Positions 1-10,790 of a DNA stretch of 64,000 nt are shown here, one piece after another. A model generated the notes under the pieces. The model saw nothing but the letters and a program-made list of their open reading frames with translations, was not told where the DNA came from and made no database searches. This DNA comes from Eustoma russellianum (lineage: Eukaryota > Streptophyta > Magnoliopsida > Gentianales > Gentianaceae), in assembly GCA_036186865.1 (NCBI GenBank), contig AP025071.1, positions 11,205,879 to 11,269,878 on the forward strand, given 5' to 3'. Every line of letters starts with the position of its first letter. The stretch's first letter is position 1. The position numbers and the translations under genes were made by a program.

Positions 1-3
1 TTT

Positions 4-528
4 TGTTGAAGGATGCAATAATGCAACTGATGATTAGCGTCTTGAGGCAGTGAAGGAGCACAACAACAAACACAAGCAATTCAGCTTTCAAAAAGCACAA
101 TCCGGTTAAAGTAGCATGAAAAAGTGGAGAACCATTGGATCATAGTTGGAATTCAAGCTTAAGGAGTATTATGGATACGTTGGATTGGGAAATTAAGGAT
201 CAAGGAGTTGGATTGCAGCTGCAATCCAAGGTAGAAGAAGGAGGATCAGACGAGAACAATTTAAACGCATTAGAATGACAAGTACACCCTTGGATTAATA
301 AAGCAAACTGTTGTGAACGGAGGACAAACTTGTAAAACCACCCTTAATTCCTGTTTTCCACTATGTTTTGTTGGTTAAAACCAACTGATGTAAACATTGG
401 GAAAAGGACGAGCAGTTATACAATTTTATTTTCCAGTTTTTCTTCCTCTCAATCCTCATCTCTGTTTCTCTCTTCTTTTCGCTTGATTGTTTTTCTCCTT
501 TTTTTTTGGAATCACTTGATCTTTGACA
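4..528 (+). repeat. Copia-A 5' LTR (525 bp)
   Basis: Begins TGTTGAAGGATGC and ends TTTGACA, immediately followed by the primer-binding site. A diverged copy of equal length lies at 7906-8430. The 3' half has a T-rich, pyrimidine-rich R/U5-like stretch (about 421-515). The ends obey the TG...CA rule. Confidence 0.92.
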
Positions 529-540
529 TGGTATCAGAGC
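529..540 (+). promoter_or_regulatory. Copia-A primer-binding site
   Basis: TGGTATCAGAGC matches the complement of the plant initiator-methionine tRNA 3' end and directly abuts the LTR. This is where minus-strand DNA synthesis would be primed. Confidence 0.92.
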
Positions 541-759
541 GATAGGTTGTTCGTAGTGTGTGTTCACTGTATTTGTTGAATTGTTTTGTTCATTTAAGTG
601 AAGTTTAATTTCTCTTTGGAACAGCTGATGTGTGTTGACTAAATTGTGAAGTGAGACGGCGGCACGAAACAGTAGTCCTACAACTTCTAGTATGAATAAA
701 ATTCCATTAGGGACAGCCCCTTGCAGAACGTGGTGTTTGGCTCAAGGAGGAATCAGAAC

Positions 760-1700
760 TCGATTCCTGAGAATCCATTGCAGAACCCCTATTATTTGCA
801 CCCTAATGATAGTCCAGCCATTGTGTTGGCCTAACCTCTGTTGAATTCACACAATTATCACACCTGGAGTCGAACCTTTGAAATGACATTAGTTGTTAAG
901 AACAAGGTTGACTTCATAGATGGCACAATTCAAAGACCACATGTTACTGATCCTAAATATTTGGTTTGTAGACAGGTTAACACAATGGTGCAGTCATGGA
1001 TGATGAATTCAGTGTCTCATTGAATAGCTCAAATCATTATATGGTTTGACAATGCTTGTGATTCTTGGAATGATCTTCAATTGAGGTATGGTGGCACAAA
1101 TCCTTTTAGGTTATCAAACTTGTTGGAAACCTTTTATAGTATTAAACAAGAGACCTTAACTGTTAATGAGTATTTCACCGAATTGAAGATTGTCTGGGAA
1201 GAATTGATGGCTGTGAGGCATATTCTCATATGTACCTGCAGACGGTGTAGGTGTGATGTTGCTGTAAAAATGAAGAGGTTTGTGAAAGGTGCTTATGTCA
1301 TTAAGTTTGTTAAAGGTCTCAATGATAATTTTGAACTAGTTAAATCTCAAGTATTTGTTCTCACACCACTACATAACATGAGCACAATCTTCTATATGGC
1401 CTTGAAGTATAAAAGGAAGGTGTTGGCTAATAGTGGTGGTGGTACAGTTGTCAGATGGTTTTGTGGCATATTCAGGTATAGGACAGCCATGAGGCTTTAG
1501 AAGAGGAGGGGAAAAATTCAGCTCTGATGGAGTAAAACATTTTCAGTACACTCATTGTGGGATGTAGGGACACACAATATATAGACGCTATAGAAAGCAT
1601 GGTTTTCCCCTTGGTTTCAAGCCAAGAAACCAGATAAACTTTAGTGAAGCAACAAAAGTTGGAATTGATGAGCCACAAGACACTTAAGTGAAGAACACAC
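760..1700 (+). pseudogene. Copia-A gag (broken)
   Basis: Gag packages element RNA into virus-like particles. From about 760 one frame reads a copia gag N-terminal segment (HTWSRTFEMTLVVKNKVDF, then IDGTIQRP) and, after a stop at 1021-1023, the UBN2-like core (RLSNLLETFYSIKQ, VIKFVKGLNDNF). The frame also has a stop just before 841. Around 1545-1620 a degenerate CCHC knuckle is readable (THCGM-stop-GH, followed by KHGFPLGFK), a signature shared with Copia-B. No start codon gives an open gag. The family call is firm; the gene is certainly non-functional. Confidence 0.8.
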
Positions 1701-1831
1701 TACAATTCTTGGTTTTGAACCCCCAGCAGAAACAGAAGATGCTCAATTGGCTAAACAAGCATGGCGAGCATTCAGAATGGAATGCAGGTGGAGTTGCATA
1801 GAGTACTGTACTATCTGCTTCAGTTTGTAAG

Positions 1832-2293
1832 ATGAAGGGTAATTATGATTCTAACATTTTAAGTACCTGGATTTTGGATTCTAGAGCTACTGATCACATT
1901 GCTTCCATACTTACTCTTTTCTTGTCCTTCAAACCTATAAGCAATGTTGTCATAAATTTGCCTAATAAACTTTATGTTCTAGCTACTCATATTGGTTTTG
2001 TTGCCATTAATTCCTTGCCTACATTACCTGATGTTTCATATGTGCCCTCTTTTGCCCACAACTTGATTTCCTTAAGCAAGTTGGCTTCAGATCCAAATTT
2101 GCTCATTCAAATTTCTGGTTCCACTTGTTTCATTCAGGATCAATTGTCCAAGAGGATGATTGGTTCAGCTGGATTGTCTCATGGTATGTACTATCTTCAT
2201 GGAGTTACACCACAACAGAAGCCTATTTGCTTTGCATCTTGTGCTCTTGCTTCTCCAACGATCTTGTGGAATTGCAGATTGGGGCATGCCTAA
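1832..2293 (+). pseudogene. Copia-A protease and GAG-pre-integrase segment
   Basis: The frame reads TWILDSRATDHI near its start, the copia aspartic protease motif (normally DSGATDH) with the active-site Gly replaced by Arg. It continues with typical protease-flank residues (LPDVSYVPSFAHNLISLSKL) and the linker toward GAG-pre-integrase (GMYYLHG, then a decayed LWNCRLGHA, where LWH.RLGH is normal). The protease would process the polyprotein and the LGH segment precedes the integrase zinc domain. The frame closes at 2293. The Gly-to-Arg change alone should inactivate the protease. Confidence 0.8.
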
Positions 2294-3330
2294 ATTTCTA
2301 TAATAAAGGAGATTCACTGATGGGATGCCTCCGTTCCAGTAGATTGTCTTGATGAACCTTGCACAGTTTTCCTATTAGCTAGACTAAAGACATTACCATT
2401 TCCTGTTTCTGTTTCAAAATTCTGTTAAACCCTTTGATCTGATTCATGTAGACATATGGGGACCTAATAGGAACCCTACATTACATGCACATAAATATTT
2501 CCTTACCATTTTGGATGATTGTAGTAGAGATACATGGTTGTAATTACTGAAATCTAAAGTTGAGGCTATACATGTTCTTCAAAGCTTTTGTCACTATGTG
2601 CATGCTCAATTTGAGAGAAGTATTAAGGTATTAATAAATGATAATGCTACGAATTTAATATGCCTGAATTTTTCATGAAGCATGGCATCATACACCAAAC
2701 CAGTTGTGTTTATACCCCCACGGCAAAATGGTTTGGTAGAAAGGAAGCATCAACATATCCTGGTGGTGGCTAGGTCACTTACATTTCAAGCACATACACC
2801 TATGCCTTATAGGGGTTTTCTTCCTCACATGCAATGAACCTGATTAACCTTATTCCTACTCCCATTCTGTCCCATAAATCTCCCTATGAAATTCTGTTCC
2901 AAAAACCATCAACATACAAACACCTTAGGATGTTTGGATGCTTAGCATATGCTTACAGTATTGCACCTAATAAAAAAAGTTTACTCCCAGAGCTATTCTA
3001 TGTCTCTTACTGGGTATTCCTTCTACAACTAAGGGTTGCAAAACTTAGAAACTAAACCTATCCTGATCTCTCGAGATATGCAGTTTATGGAGACATACTC
3101 TCCTTACACCACTCTTGTACATCCTTCTTCCATAGATGAGCCTTCCTTATTTTTTCCTTCCTTGTCAGTGCTTCCTATCACCATCCTCTCCTACCTCACT
3201 TCCCCATTCATCATCATCTCCTGACATTCCTTCTTCACCCCCTCATTCTTATGACCTTATTTCCACTTCGACACCTCCCTCCTCAACATAATCAGCTACA
3301 CCTTCCTCGTCTCCTCCACATATCACCTTT
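2294..3330 (+). pseudogene. Copia-A integrase (decayed)
   Basis: Integrase inserts the cDNA into chromosomes. Pieces are readable in shifting frames: FDLIHVDIWGP-like sequence near 2440-2470, a DD(35)E-type middle near 2630-2760, and the C-terminal part at 2834-3055 (PYEILFQKPSTYKHLRMFGC). A Ser/Pro/Thr-rich linker follows to about 3330. Stops and frameshifts prevent any continuous reading. Assignment rests on the order between protease and RT and on the PYEIL...FGCLAY motif. Confidence 0.7.
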
Positions 3331-3363
3331 CATATCCCTCTTGTCTTCAGACAAGAGGATAAT

Positions 3364-4272
3364 GTGCTCATGCCAACAGCTTCTGCTTCTCCTTCCATGC
3401 TCCCAGCCACTCCATCTTCACTGATCCTCTCACACGCCCCCATTAGAACTAGAACTCCACCTTCTTATTTGCATGACTATCACTGTAATCACTTGTTTGC
3501 ATCACATGCTACTGGTTCTTTTGTGCCTTATCCTATTGAGCAATACTATTCTGTGGATCAGTTAGCTCCTAAATTCAAAAACTATGTACTTAATGTTAGT
3601 CTGCATCAATAGCCTCAGTCTTATCAACAAGCCACTGGCTCAGTGCACTGGCAGGAGGCTGTGAACATGTAGTTAGCAGCCTTGGAGGCTAACCACACTT
3701 GGAGTCTTTTCCCATTACAGTCTGGAAAGAAGCCCATTGAATGCAAATAGGTTTATAAGATCAAAAGACAGGCTGATGGCAGAGTTGAGAGGTTTAAAGT
3801 CATACTTGTTGTTAAGGGATATACTCAACAAGCAGGTATTCATTATATGGACACTTTTTCTCCTTTGGCCAAAATGACCACAGTCCGTCTACGATTGGCT
3901 TCAGCAGCTGTCAAGGGGTGGCTTGTTTACCAATTAGATGTCGACAATGCCTTCTTACATGGAGATTTGGGCCAATACATCTACATAATTCCTCTTAAAG
4001 GCATCAATACTTCACCTAGGCTTGTTTGTAAGCTTCACAAGTCACTATATGGTCTCAAACAATCCATCAGACATTGGAATGCCAAATTAACTTCTTTTCT
4101 CACATCTGAAGGCTACATAAAGTTTAAACATGACTACACCATGTTTACCAAGCAGCAACAAGGCTCTTTTATGGTTCTTTTAGTCTATGTGGATGATACT
4201 GTGGTTGTCAGTGACTCCTTACATGCCATTCAGTCTCTCAAGCACAGTCTTCATTCTGCTTTTAAAATCAAG
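3364..4272 (+). pseudogene. Copia-A reverse transcriptase, N-terminal part
   Basis: A linker (3364-3612, ending with SVDQLAPKFKNYV) leads into copia RT. After stops near 3612 and 3670-3750 a frame opens at 3847 with DTFSPLAKMTTVRL, QLDVDNAFLHGDL and KLHKSLYGLKQS. It reaches the catalytic YVDD box at 4186-4197. RT copies element RNA into cDNA. Reading stops at 4272, where the solo LTR enters; the same frame resumes at 7030 as KELGELRYFLGLEV. Joined logically, the two sides form a normal RT palm-to-thumb transition. Confidence 0.88.
4268..4272 (+). repeat. Target-site duplication TCAAG around the solo LTR
   Basis: TCAAG at 4268-4272 is repeated exactly at 7030-7034 on the other side of the solo LTR. 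Removing one copy and the LTR restores the interrupted RT reading frame, which proves the insertion and its exact borders. Confidence 0.95.
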
Positions 4273-5610
4273 TGTTGAGAAATCGAATTTGAGTGATTTG
4301 AAAATGCATGATTTAAATGTTACGTGTTTCCGAAATGCATGATTAAAGAGTTACTTGACATATGTACGTGATAAATATGTTTTACATTCTTATATATCGA
4401 AATACATGATTTAAGTGTCACTTGATATATGTACGTGATAAATATGCTTTACATTATTATATATATTGTTGTCATACTAACGTGTCATGAAGCGTTAAAG
4501 CTTACATCATATGACAAAAATTTGTTGTCTGTATACTATTTTCAGGTGCCATGATAAATGAACTAAACTAGTTCACTTAATGAAGTGCTTAAGAAGATGA
4601 ACTAACTAGTTCATTAAATGGAGATATATTTAAGGAGAGGTACTTGGCAAAAAACTTGAAATGGAAAGTCTTCTCTTCACACCTATACACCTGCCACACA
4701 CACACGCACGCACATATATATATACATGTTTTCTTTATAATGCCGAATTATACGTTTCCATCTCGACGTTTCACCGACACGGCATGCACATCATAAACGT
4801 ACGTCAATATCACACCACCATATATGTCATATTTGTGAGTATATATAGGTCACATATCATACATTGCAAGTCATGTCGTTACCATAATTATGTCGACATG
4901 TCACGAGTACATAAACCGAAAATTGTCGGATCGGGTGACTACTAAACCATCACCGACATGTCACGTACTTACCATATAAACATGGTCAGCCCATATACAC
5001 TCAAAATACTCAGAAATGTTTTGCACCAAATGTCAAAATCAGCCCCGAAGTCATACCATGTTTACACACATCAATCACCCACAATTTGGCTTGAATTGTT
5101 GAAAATTCAAACTCAAACATTTTTGTCACATGAGACATTTTTAACCTCAGCTATTGTAGTTTAAAACACACTTTATTTTATTTATATTATGTGTGACATA
5201 ACATATATTATATGTCTAACAAGTTTGAGATTAATCGGAGAAAAATTGCGTAATCGACGAAAGTTGAAAATTCAGTTTTCTACACCTCTACATACATAGG
5301 ACGGTTTTGGTGTGTATGTAACATGTATCTAGATACTTTTTACGCATCCAAGACATATTAGAGTATTCTAGAAAAAAAATTAAGGGTTGTTTGAAATTTA
5401 CCATACGTGTGAAGATTATGCATCATTATTTGACAAAGTCTATTAAAAGAGATTTCAGCACATGGTATAGGTGATTACACGTCATTTACACATCATTTAG
5501 AGCTTAGGTGGAGCTTGTTTGACACTTTGATTGGTGGAGGATAAGCCACATGTGATTGGTGACATTGAAGAAGGCAAGACACACATGGAAATATTTCAAA
5601 ATCAAACAAG

Positions 5611-5626
5611 TGCTGAAGTTTCAGCA
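5611..5626 (+). repeat. LTR palindrome TGCTGAAGTTTCAGCA
   Basis: A near-perfect 16-bp inverted repeat inside the solo LTR, followed about 10 bp later by TTGGCCGA. The same kind of palindrome recurs in other LTRs of this window. Confidence 0.8.
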
Positions 5627-5961
5627 CATGTTTATTCTTGGCCGATGTTTTTGATGTATTATGCTCCAAATTTCTTCCAAAATTAAGGGGCAATCACATC
5701 TTGATTGATTGAGAATTGGAATGTGTGAATTTGAGCATGTGTTTCAGATTTTATTGATGAATTTCTACCTCATTTTATGAAGTACCAAGGTGGAAAATGA
5801 TGACCTATCATGAAGTGACAACTAGGCAAAGACACATCATTCCTCCAATCATATTTCGCCAAGTAAGCAAGGGTGTGTCACCATATTATACAAGCCGATA
5901 TTCCAAGGCATTCAAGACAAATTTTTTAAGGGAAGAGGTCATTCTAGGCATGCCACACACC

Positions 5962-5970
5962 CATAAATAG
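5962..5970 (+). promoter_or_regulatory. Putative LTR TATA box
   Basis: CATAAATAG precedes a GAGGCAAGATGATTCAAG stretch that is conserved in the other LTR copies (ACTATAAAAAGG at 61080 in the 59459 LTR). The position, 3' of the U3-like half, fits an LTR promoter. No transcript evidence is available. Confidence 0.5.
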
Positions 5971-7029
5971 AGGCAAGATGATTCAAGACAAAGCCAAGCC
6001 AAAGTTCATATTCTATCAAGATCAAGCAAGACTATTCTCTTCTTCTCTTATTCTTTTCTCTTGCTCTTAGCCTCAAGACTATCATTCTTATCTTTCATAT
6101 ACTGTATAGACTTTGGTTATACCACCCAAATACATCCATTTCTTGTACAAGGTTGATCAAGGTGTGATCATACCTTTATTTGTTCTATGATGGTACTTGT
6201 GTTGTTGTTTTGGTTTGTTCGTTGTAAAAGGATGGAGTTGGTGTTTAAATCCAATCATCCTTGTGTCAAGGTGTTTATTTGTGCTCAGTGAATACTGAGA
6301 AAGATGTCCTCAAAGACTGGAGTAGGTTGATTTGACCAAACCAGTATAAAAATCTCGGTGTTATTACTTTTTAGCACTTTTACTTTCAGTTTTAGTTTTC
6401 TACATCGTTTTTATACTCACGGTAAAAATAGCAAACATTTTCTAAAAATCATCTAATTTTGCAGAAACGTAGTCACATGTCTTATCTTTCATTTGGGACA
6501 TGTTTCATCAAATTTGGATAAGTATAAATCACTCGAACATTCATAGTTCTGAGACTAGTGTAATCTGATTCTCAGATCTGCAAAGGTTGATAACATCAAC
6601 GTGGTTGATATACCTACCAAAAGAATTTTGAAAAACTATTTCAATCCATTTAAGTACACATTGTAAGGGTCATACCATAAAAGTTTCATATCATTTACAG
6701 TTGTCAATTAATAGGAAAATTTTTTTCATTTTGAGGTATAATTTTTGGCAGATTGACACAATTTGTGCAAAAACTATTTTTAAAGGGGTTACACTTGGAA
6801 TTTTAATCTGAAATGTTTGTGGCACTTTCATAACGTCTGAGAGCACATTATCATCAAATTTCACGATTTTTGGAGGTCTGCAACCTAGTCATCTAGTTAA
6901 TCTAAAACAGGATTTGAAAAAAGAATCTGTTTTCAAGAAGTGAATTATTGGGTTTAAAAAGTTTTAAAAACCAATTTTTCCGCACTCACTATTCAACCCC
7001 CCTTCTAGTGGTTCTATACAGGTTCTACA

Positions 7030-7890
7030 TCAAGGAGCTTGGGGAGCTCAGATATTTCTTAGGCTTGGAAGTGGCCAGGTCTCGGGGGGGTTCATGGTGT
7101 GGCAGAGGAAATACACTCTAGAATTGTTAGAGGACACAGGACACCTGGCCTCCAAACCTGTCAACAGCCCAATGGAACAAAATTTGAATTTGGCACACAA
7201 TGATTGACCACCCTTTTGAAGATGTGTAAAGCTATAGGAGATTGATTGGAAAACTATTGTATCTGACAATCACAAGACCTGATATTAGTTAACTATACAG
7301 CAACTACGTCAGTTCTTGGATACACCTACAGAGATGCATTGGAAAGCTATTCAAAGGTTGTTAAAGTACCTCAAAGGGTCTCCTCTACAAGGACTTCTCT
7401 TTCCAAGCCAAGGTCACTCAAGTTGACAGCATTTTCTGACTCAGACAAGGGGCTGTGTGGAGAGTAGAAAGTCAGTAACAGGCTACTGTATGTTCCTCGG
7501 ACAAGCCTTGCTGTCTTGGAAGGCCAAGAAATAGACCACAATCTCAAAATCTTCATACGAGGTTGAATATTGAGCTCTTGTCTCAACAACTTGTGAGGTC
7601 CAATGGATTCTCTATCTACTAAAGGATTTACAAGTATTGTATCTAGAAGCAGTGGAGGTATTTTGTCAGAAGTGCAATTTACATTGTGGAGAATCCTGTC
7701 TTTCATGAGAGGACCAAGCACATTGAGATAGATTGCCACATTGTGAGAGACAAGTTTCAAGAAGGAGTGATTAAGTCGATGCCAATTAGAACAGAACTCT
7801 AATCGGCAGATGTTTTTACAAAGGCCTTGGATTCAAAGAGGTTGAGCATCCTGACTGCAGCTTTAGAAGCCTACAATGTGCTTGCACAGT
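7030..7890 (+). pseudogene. Copia-A RT C-terminus and RNase H
   Basis: Continues the interrupted RT (GELRYFLGLEV) and passes into the RT thumb and RNase H (ESRKSVTGYCMFLG, LLSWKAKK, TTISKSSYEVEY, CEVQWILYLL). RNase H degrades the RNA template. Several stops and at least one frameshift (near 7205-7290) break the reading. The region ends just before the polypurine tract. Normal copia pol ends with an ADIFTKAL motif; a degenerate version (ADVFTKALDSKR in another frame) is visible at 7800-7845. Confidence 0.8.
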
Positions 7891-7891
7891 T

Positions 7892-7905
7892 AGGATTGAG
7901 GGGGG
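7892..7905 (+). promoter_or_regulatory. Copia-A polypurine tract
   Basis: AGGATTGAGGGGGG-type purine run directly before the 3' LTR; it would prime plus-strand DNA synthesis. Confidence 0.8.
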
Positions 7906-8430
7906 TGTTGAAGGATGCAAGACTGCAACTGATGAACAGTTCCTTCAAGCAGTGGAAGAAGCACATCAACAAACACAAGCAATTCAGCTTCCAAGAAGCA
8001 CAATCCGGTTAAAGTAGCATGGAGAAATGGAGGACAGTTGGATCATAACTAGAAGTGAAGCTTGAGGAGTATTGTAGATACGTTGGATTGGGAAATTAAG
8101 GATCAAGAAGCTGGATTGCAGCTGCGATCCAAGGTAGAAGAAAGAGGATCATGCGAGAACAGTTTAAACACATTAGAATGACAAATATACCCTTGGATTA
8201 ATAAAATAAACTGCTGTGAACGGAGGACAAACTTGTAAAACCATCCTTAATTCCTATTTCCCACTCTGTTTTGTTGGTCAAAACCAACTGATGTAAACGT
8301 TGGGACAAGGATGAGCAGTTATACAATTTTTTTTTTCCAGTTTTTCTTCCTCTCAATCCTCTTCTTTGTTTCTCTCTTCTTGTCGCTTGATTGTTTTTCT
8401 CCTTTTTTATGGAATAACCTGATCTTGACA
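7906..8430 (+). repeat. Copia-A 3' LTR (525 bp)
   Basis: Begins TGTTGAAGGATGC and ends ATCTTGACA, colinear with the 5' LTR over its whole length with roughly 10% mismatches by eye. Bounded by the polypurine tract on the left and the CTTTT flank on the right. Confidence 0.92.
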
Positions 8431-8658
8431 CTTTTGAAGTTTAAGTTAGTTTAAACCCAGCGTCCATTTTACTCGGCCCCTCTTGTGATGAATTCATGTT
8501 CTGATTTAAAACAAAAAAAAGTCATGATATCTTTTTTTTTAAAATAGTTGTCTAGGTAGTTGTAAGTGGGAGGTAATTGATAATGGCCATCATTGCGTGT
8601 TCTCAAAAACTACGGTACTATCCAACTTTTATAAGCTTCCCAAGCATGCGCACAGGCG
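8431..8658. other. Short spacer between two copia elements
   Basis: AT-rich sequence with no coding signal or repeat I can recognise. It separates the Copia-A 3' LTR from the truncated Copia-B LTR. Confidence 0.5.
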
Positions 8659-9115
8659 CACAGAAGAAATTCAATTACAGATGAGAGAATCAAGAGAACA
8701 ATTGAATAGCATTGAGAGGAAAAAGTCAGATGAATACAAGATGAAGAAGAAGCTGTAAAATTGCTTCTGTTAAAAACTTTGCACAGTAACCGGTCCTATT
8801 TAAATACAAAATATCTATGTGAAATGACAAGAATGCCCCGAATAAATCGCTCCATTCTTTTTTGTATTTAAGGGAAAATAGTTAATTTATCCTTTTTAAA
8901 TGCTGCACGCCAACCTTCATCTTCTACCTCGCATCACGCAGTGCAGACAGTTAACCCCCTTCAGATCCTTCAGTATCCTAGCTGCCCAGATGGTTACACA
9001 ACTGCTTGACCCCACCAACTGACATCTTAATCCTCAATCTTCAATTGCACACTTCAATTCAGCGTTTGCAGCTCCAGCTCATCCGGATCATGCTTCTTGG
9101 TTTATGATTTCAACA
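8659..9115 (-). repeat. Copia-B 3' LTR (outer end truncated)
   Basis: Matches 13820-14282 closely, for example AGAAGAAATTCAATTACA and TTGAGAGGAAAAA. The inner end TTCAACA (9115) adjoins the polypurine tract. The outer end, which should read TGTGAAAAAATTGG on the plus strand, is missing. Confidence 0.85.
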
Positions 9116-9126
9116 CCTCCCTCTCA
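9116..9126 (-). promoter_or_regulatory. Copia-B polypurine tract
   Basis: On the minus strand the sequence is GAGAGGGAGG immediately before the LTR start TGTTGAA, as expected for the plus-strand primer. Confidence 0.75.
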
Positions 9127-10790
9127 AGCTACCTTGGCATAGATATTCTAAACCCCCAACATTGCCATGATCTTTCCCAATCTCATGCTGTCCAACGCCT
9201 TAGTAAAAATATCTGTAAGCTGCAAGTTTGTTCTAACATGTATCAGCTTCAACATTCCCTCTTGCACCTTGTCTCTCACAACGTGTCAATCAATCTCGAT
9301 GTACTTTGTCCTCTCATGGAAAACATAATTTTTTGCAATATAAATGGCACTCTTACGGTCACAAAACAACTCCATTGGCTTTTGATCAATCATACCCAAG
9401 TCCCTCATCAAATACAATAGCCACTGCAATTCACAAGTCACCATGGTCATAGCTCTATACTCGCCTCAGTTAATGATATTGAGACTGTAGACTGCTTCTT
9501 GGCCTTCTAAGACACTAGTGCATCACCTAAGAACACACAATAACCAGTGACTGACCTCCTTGTCTCAATACACCCACCCCAGTCCACATCTACAAAGCCT
9601 ATAAACTTCAAGTCTCCTGTACTTGGAAACGGAAGTCCCTGCCCAATGCTTCCCTTTAGGTATCTGAGCACTCCGTGTGCTGCTCTGAGGTGGTTTGCTA
9701 TTGGGCAATCCAAAAACTGACTTAATTGCTGGACAATAAAAGCAATATCAGGCCTGCTAATGTTCAAATAAATAAGCTTCCCTATTAGTTTTCTGTACTG
9801 GGTGACATCAGACAACAACTTTGAATCATTGTGGGTCAAGGCTGCACGTGTCTACATAGGGCTCCCAGCAGGTTTCGAAATCAGGAAACCTGCTTGATCT
9901 AAGAGCTCTATGGTATATTTCCTCTGATTAATGTAAATGCCCCCCTCAGCCTTGGCCACTTCGATGCTAAGGAAAAACTTTAGATCACCTATGTCCTTGA
10001 TCTTAAATTCATTGTGTAAGGCCTGCTTAATGTCATGGATGGCTGCTACATTGCCACAAGTGACAATGATGTCATCCACATAAACCAGCAATATGATTAA
10101 GGAAGAACCCGCTGGCTTGGTAAAGAGAGTATAATCACACTTGGATTGCGTAAAGCCCTAACTCAACAGAAAGGCAGTAAGAATGGCATTCCATTCTCTA
10201 CTTGCTTGTTTCAACCCACAGAGTGATTTTTTTAACTTACACACCATGTCAGCTTCAGGAATGACCAAGTCTGGAGGTGGTGACATATAAATTTCTTCAT
10301 GACGGTCTCCTTGTAGGAAGGCATTATTAACGTCCATTTGATGAATAGGCCACCTCCTTTTGGCTGCAAGTGTTGGCACCATTCTAACTGTTTTCATCTT
10401 GGAAACAGGAGAAAAGGTATCTTGATAATCAACCCCATATTGTTGTGTATAGCCCTTAGCCATAAGCCTTGCTTTGAACCTCTCAAAACTCCCATCTGGT
10501 TTGTACTTAACCTTGACACCCACCTGCAACCAATAGGTGTTTTGCCTTTAGGCAGTGGCATAAGCTCCCATGTCTGATTACTCTCCAAAGCTAGAAACTC
10601 CTTGGCCATAGTTGCTTGCCATTCAAGTGAACCAGCTGCCTCTGCATAAGAGTTAGGCTCTACACACTGACCAATACTTAAAGCAAAGGCTTTGTACTTT
10701 GGAGCTAGCAAATCATAAGACATATATTTATGAAGAGGGTGTGGAGAAGTAAGCGTAGATACAGGAAAGAGATTGGAAGAAGTGACCTAG
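9127..10790 (-). pseudogene. Copia-B reverse transcriptase and RNase H
   Basis: Minus-strand frames read RT from about 10723 (YDLLAPKYKAFALS, SLEWQATMAKEFLALESNQTW). They continue at 10529 (KARLMAKGYTQQYGVDY, HQMDVNNAFLQGD, KSLCGLKQASREWN) and at 10091 (the catalytic YVDD box at 10082-10071). RNase H starts at 9839 (RKLIGKLIYLNISRPDIAF, ETRRSVTGYCVFLGD), and a decayed end (FHERTKYIEIDCH, LTDIFTKAL) extends to about 9130. Frame shifts lie near 10530 and 10720-10790, with stops at 10092-10157, 9840-9851 and below 9507. All catalytic landmarks are recognisable but no long product can be made. Confidence 0.88.

Larger units (their letters stand above)
4273..7029 (+). repeat. SIRE/Maximus-like solo LTR (2757 bp)
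   Basis: Starts TGTTGAGAAATCG and ends GGTTCTACA, with a perfect 5-bp duplication on both sides and no internal region. It is therefore a solo LTR left by recombination between the two LTRs of a full element. Related LTRs occur at 21833, 24738, 54402, 59459 and, inverted, at 62533. Internal landmarks are a TATA-like CATAAATAG at about 5962-5970, the palindrome TGCTGAAGTTTCAGCA at 5611-5626, and GACTGGAGTAGG near 6317. Length is large for copia LTRs. Short ORFs inside it are chance. Confidence 0.92.
4..8430 (+). mobile_element. Copia-A: degenerate Ty1/copia retrotransposon, interrupted by a solo LTR
   Basis: A complete but decayed copia element: 525-bp LTR, initiator-Met PBS, gag, protease, integrase, RT, RNase H, polypurine tract, 525-bp LTR. 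The order protease-integrase-RT-RNase H identifies Ty1/copia. By eye the LTRs differ at roughly a tenth of positions, so this is an old insertion. Bases 8431-8435 read CTTTT and bases 1-3 read TTT; the first two bases of a 5-bp target duplication would lie outside the window. The reading frame carries many stops and shifts. The stretch 4273-7034 is a later insertion; without it the element is about 5.7 kb. Copia-B to the right is of the same broad lineage. Confidence 0.9.

Noticed and set aside
363..567. Overlapping ORFs on both strands in the Copia-A LTR
   Set aside because: They result from the pyrimidine-rich R/U5 tract and disappear in the 3' LTR copy.
4661..5164. Two plus-strand ORFs of 94 and 68 codons; similar ones at 59723-60167
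   Set aside because: They lie in the SIRE-like LTR, are not conserved as frames between the LTR copies and have low-complexity Tyr/His/Ile composition.
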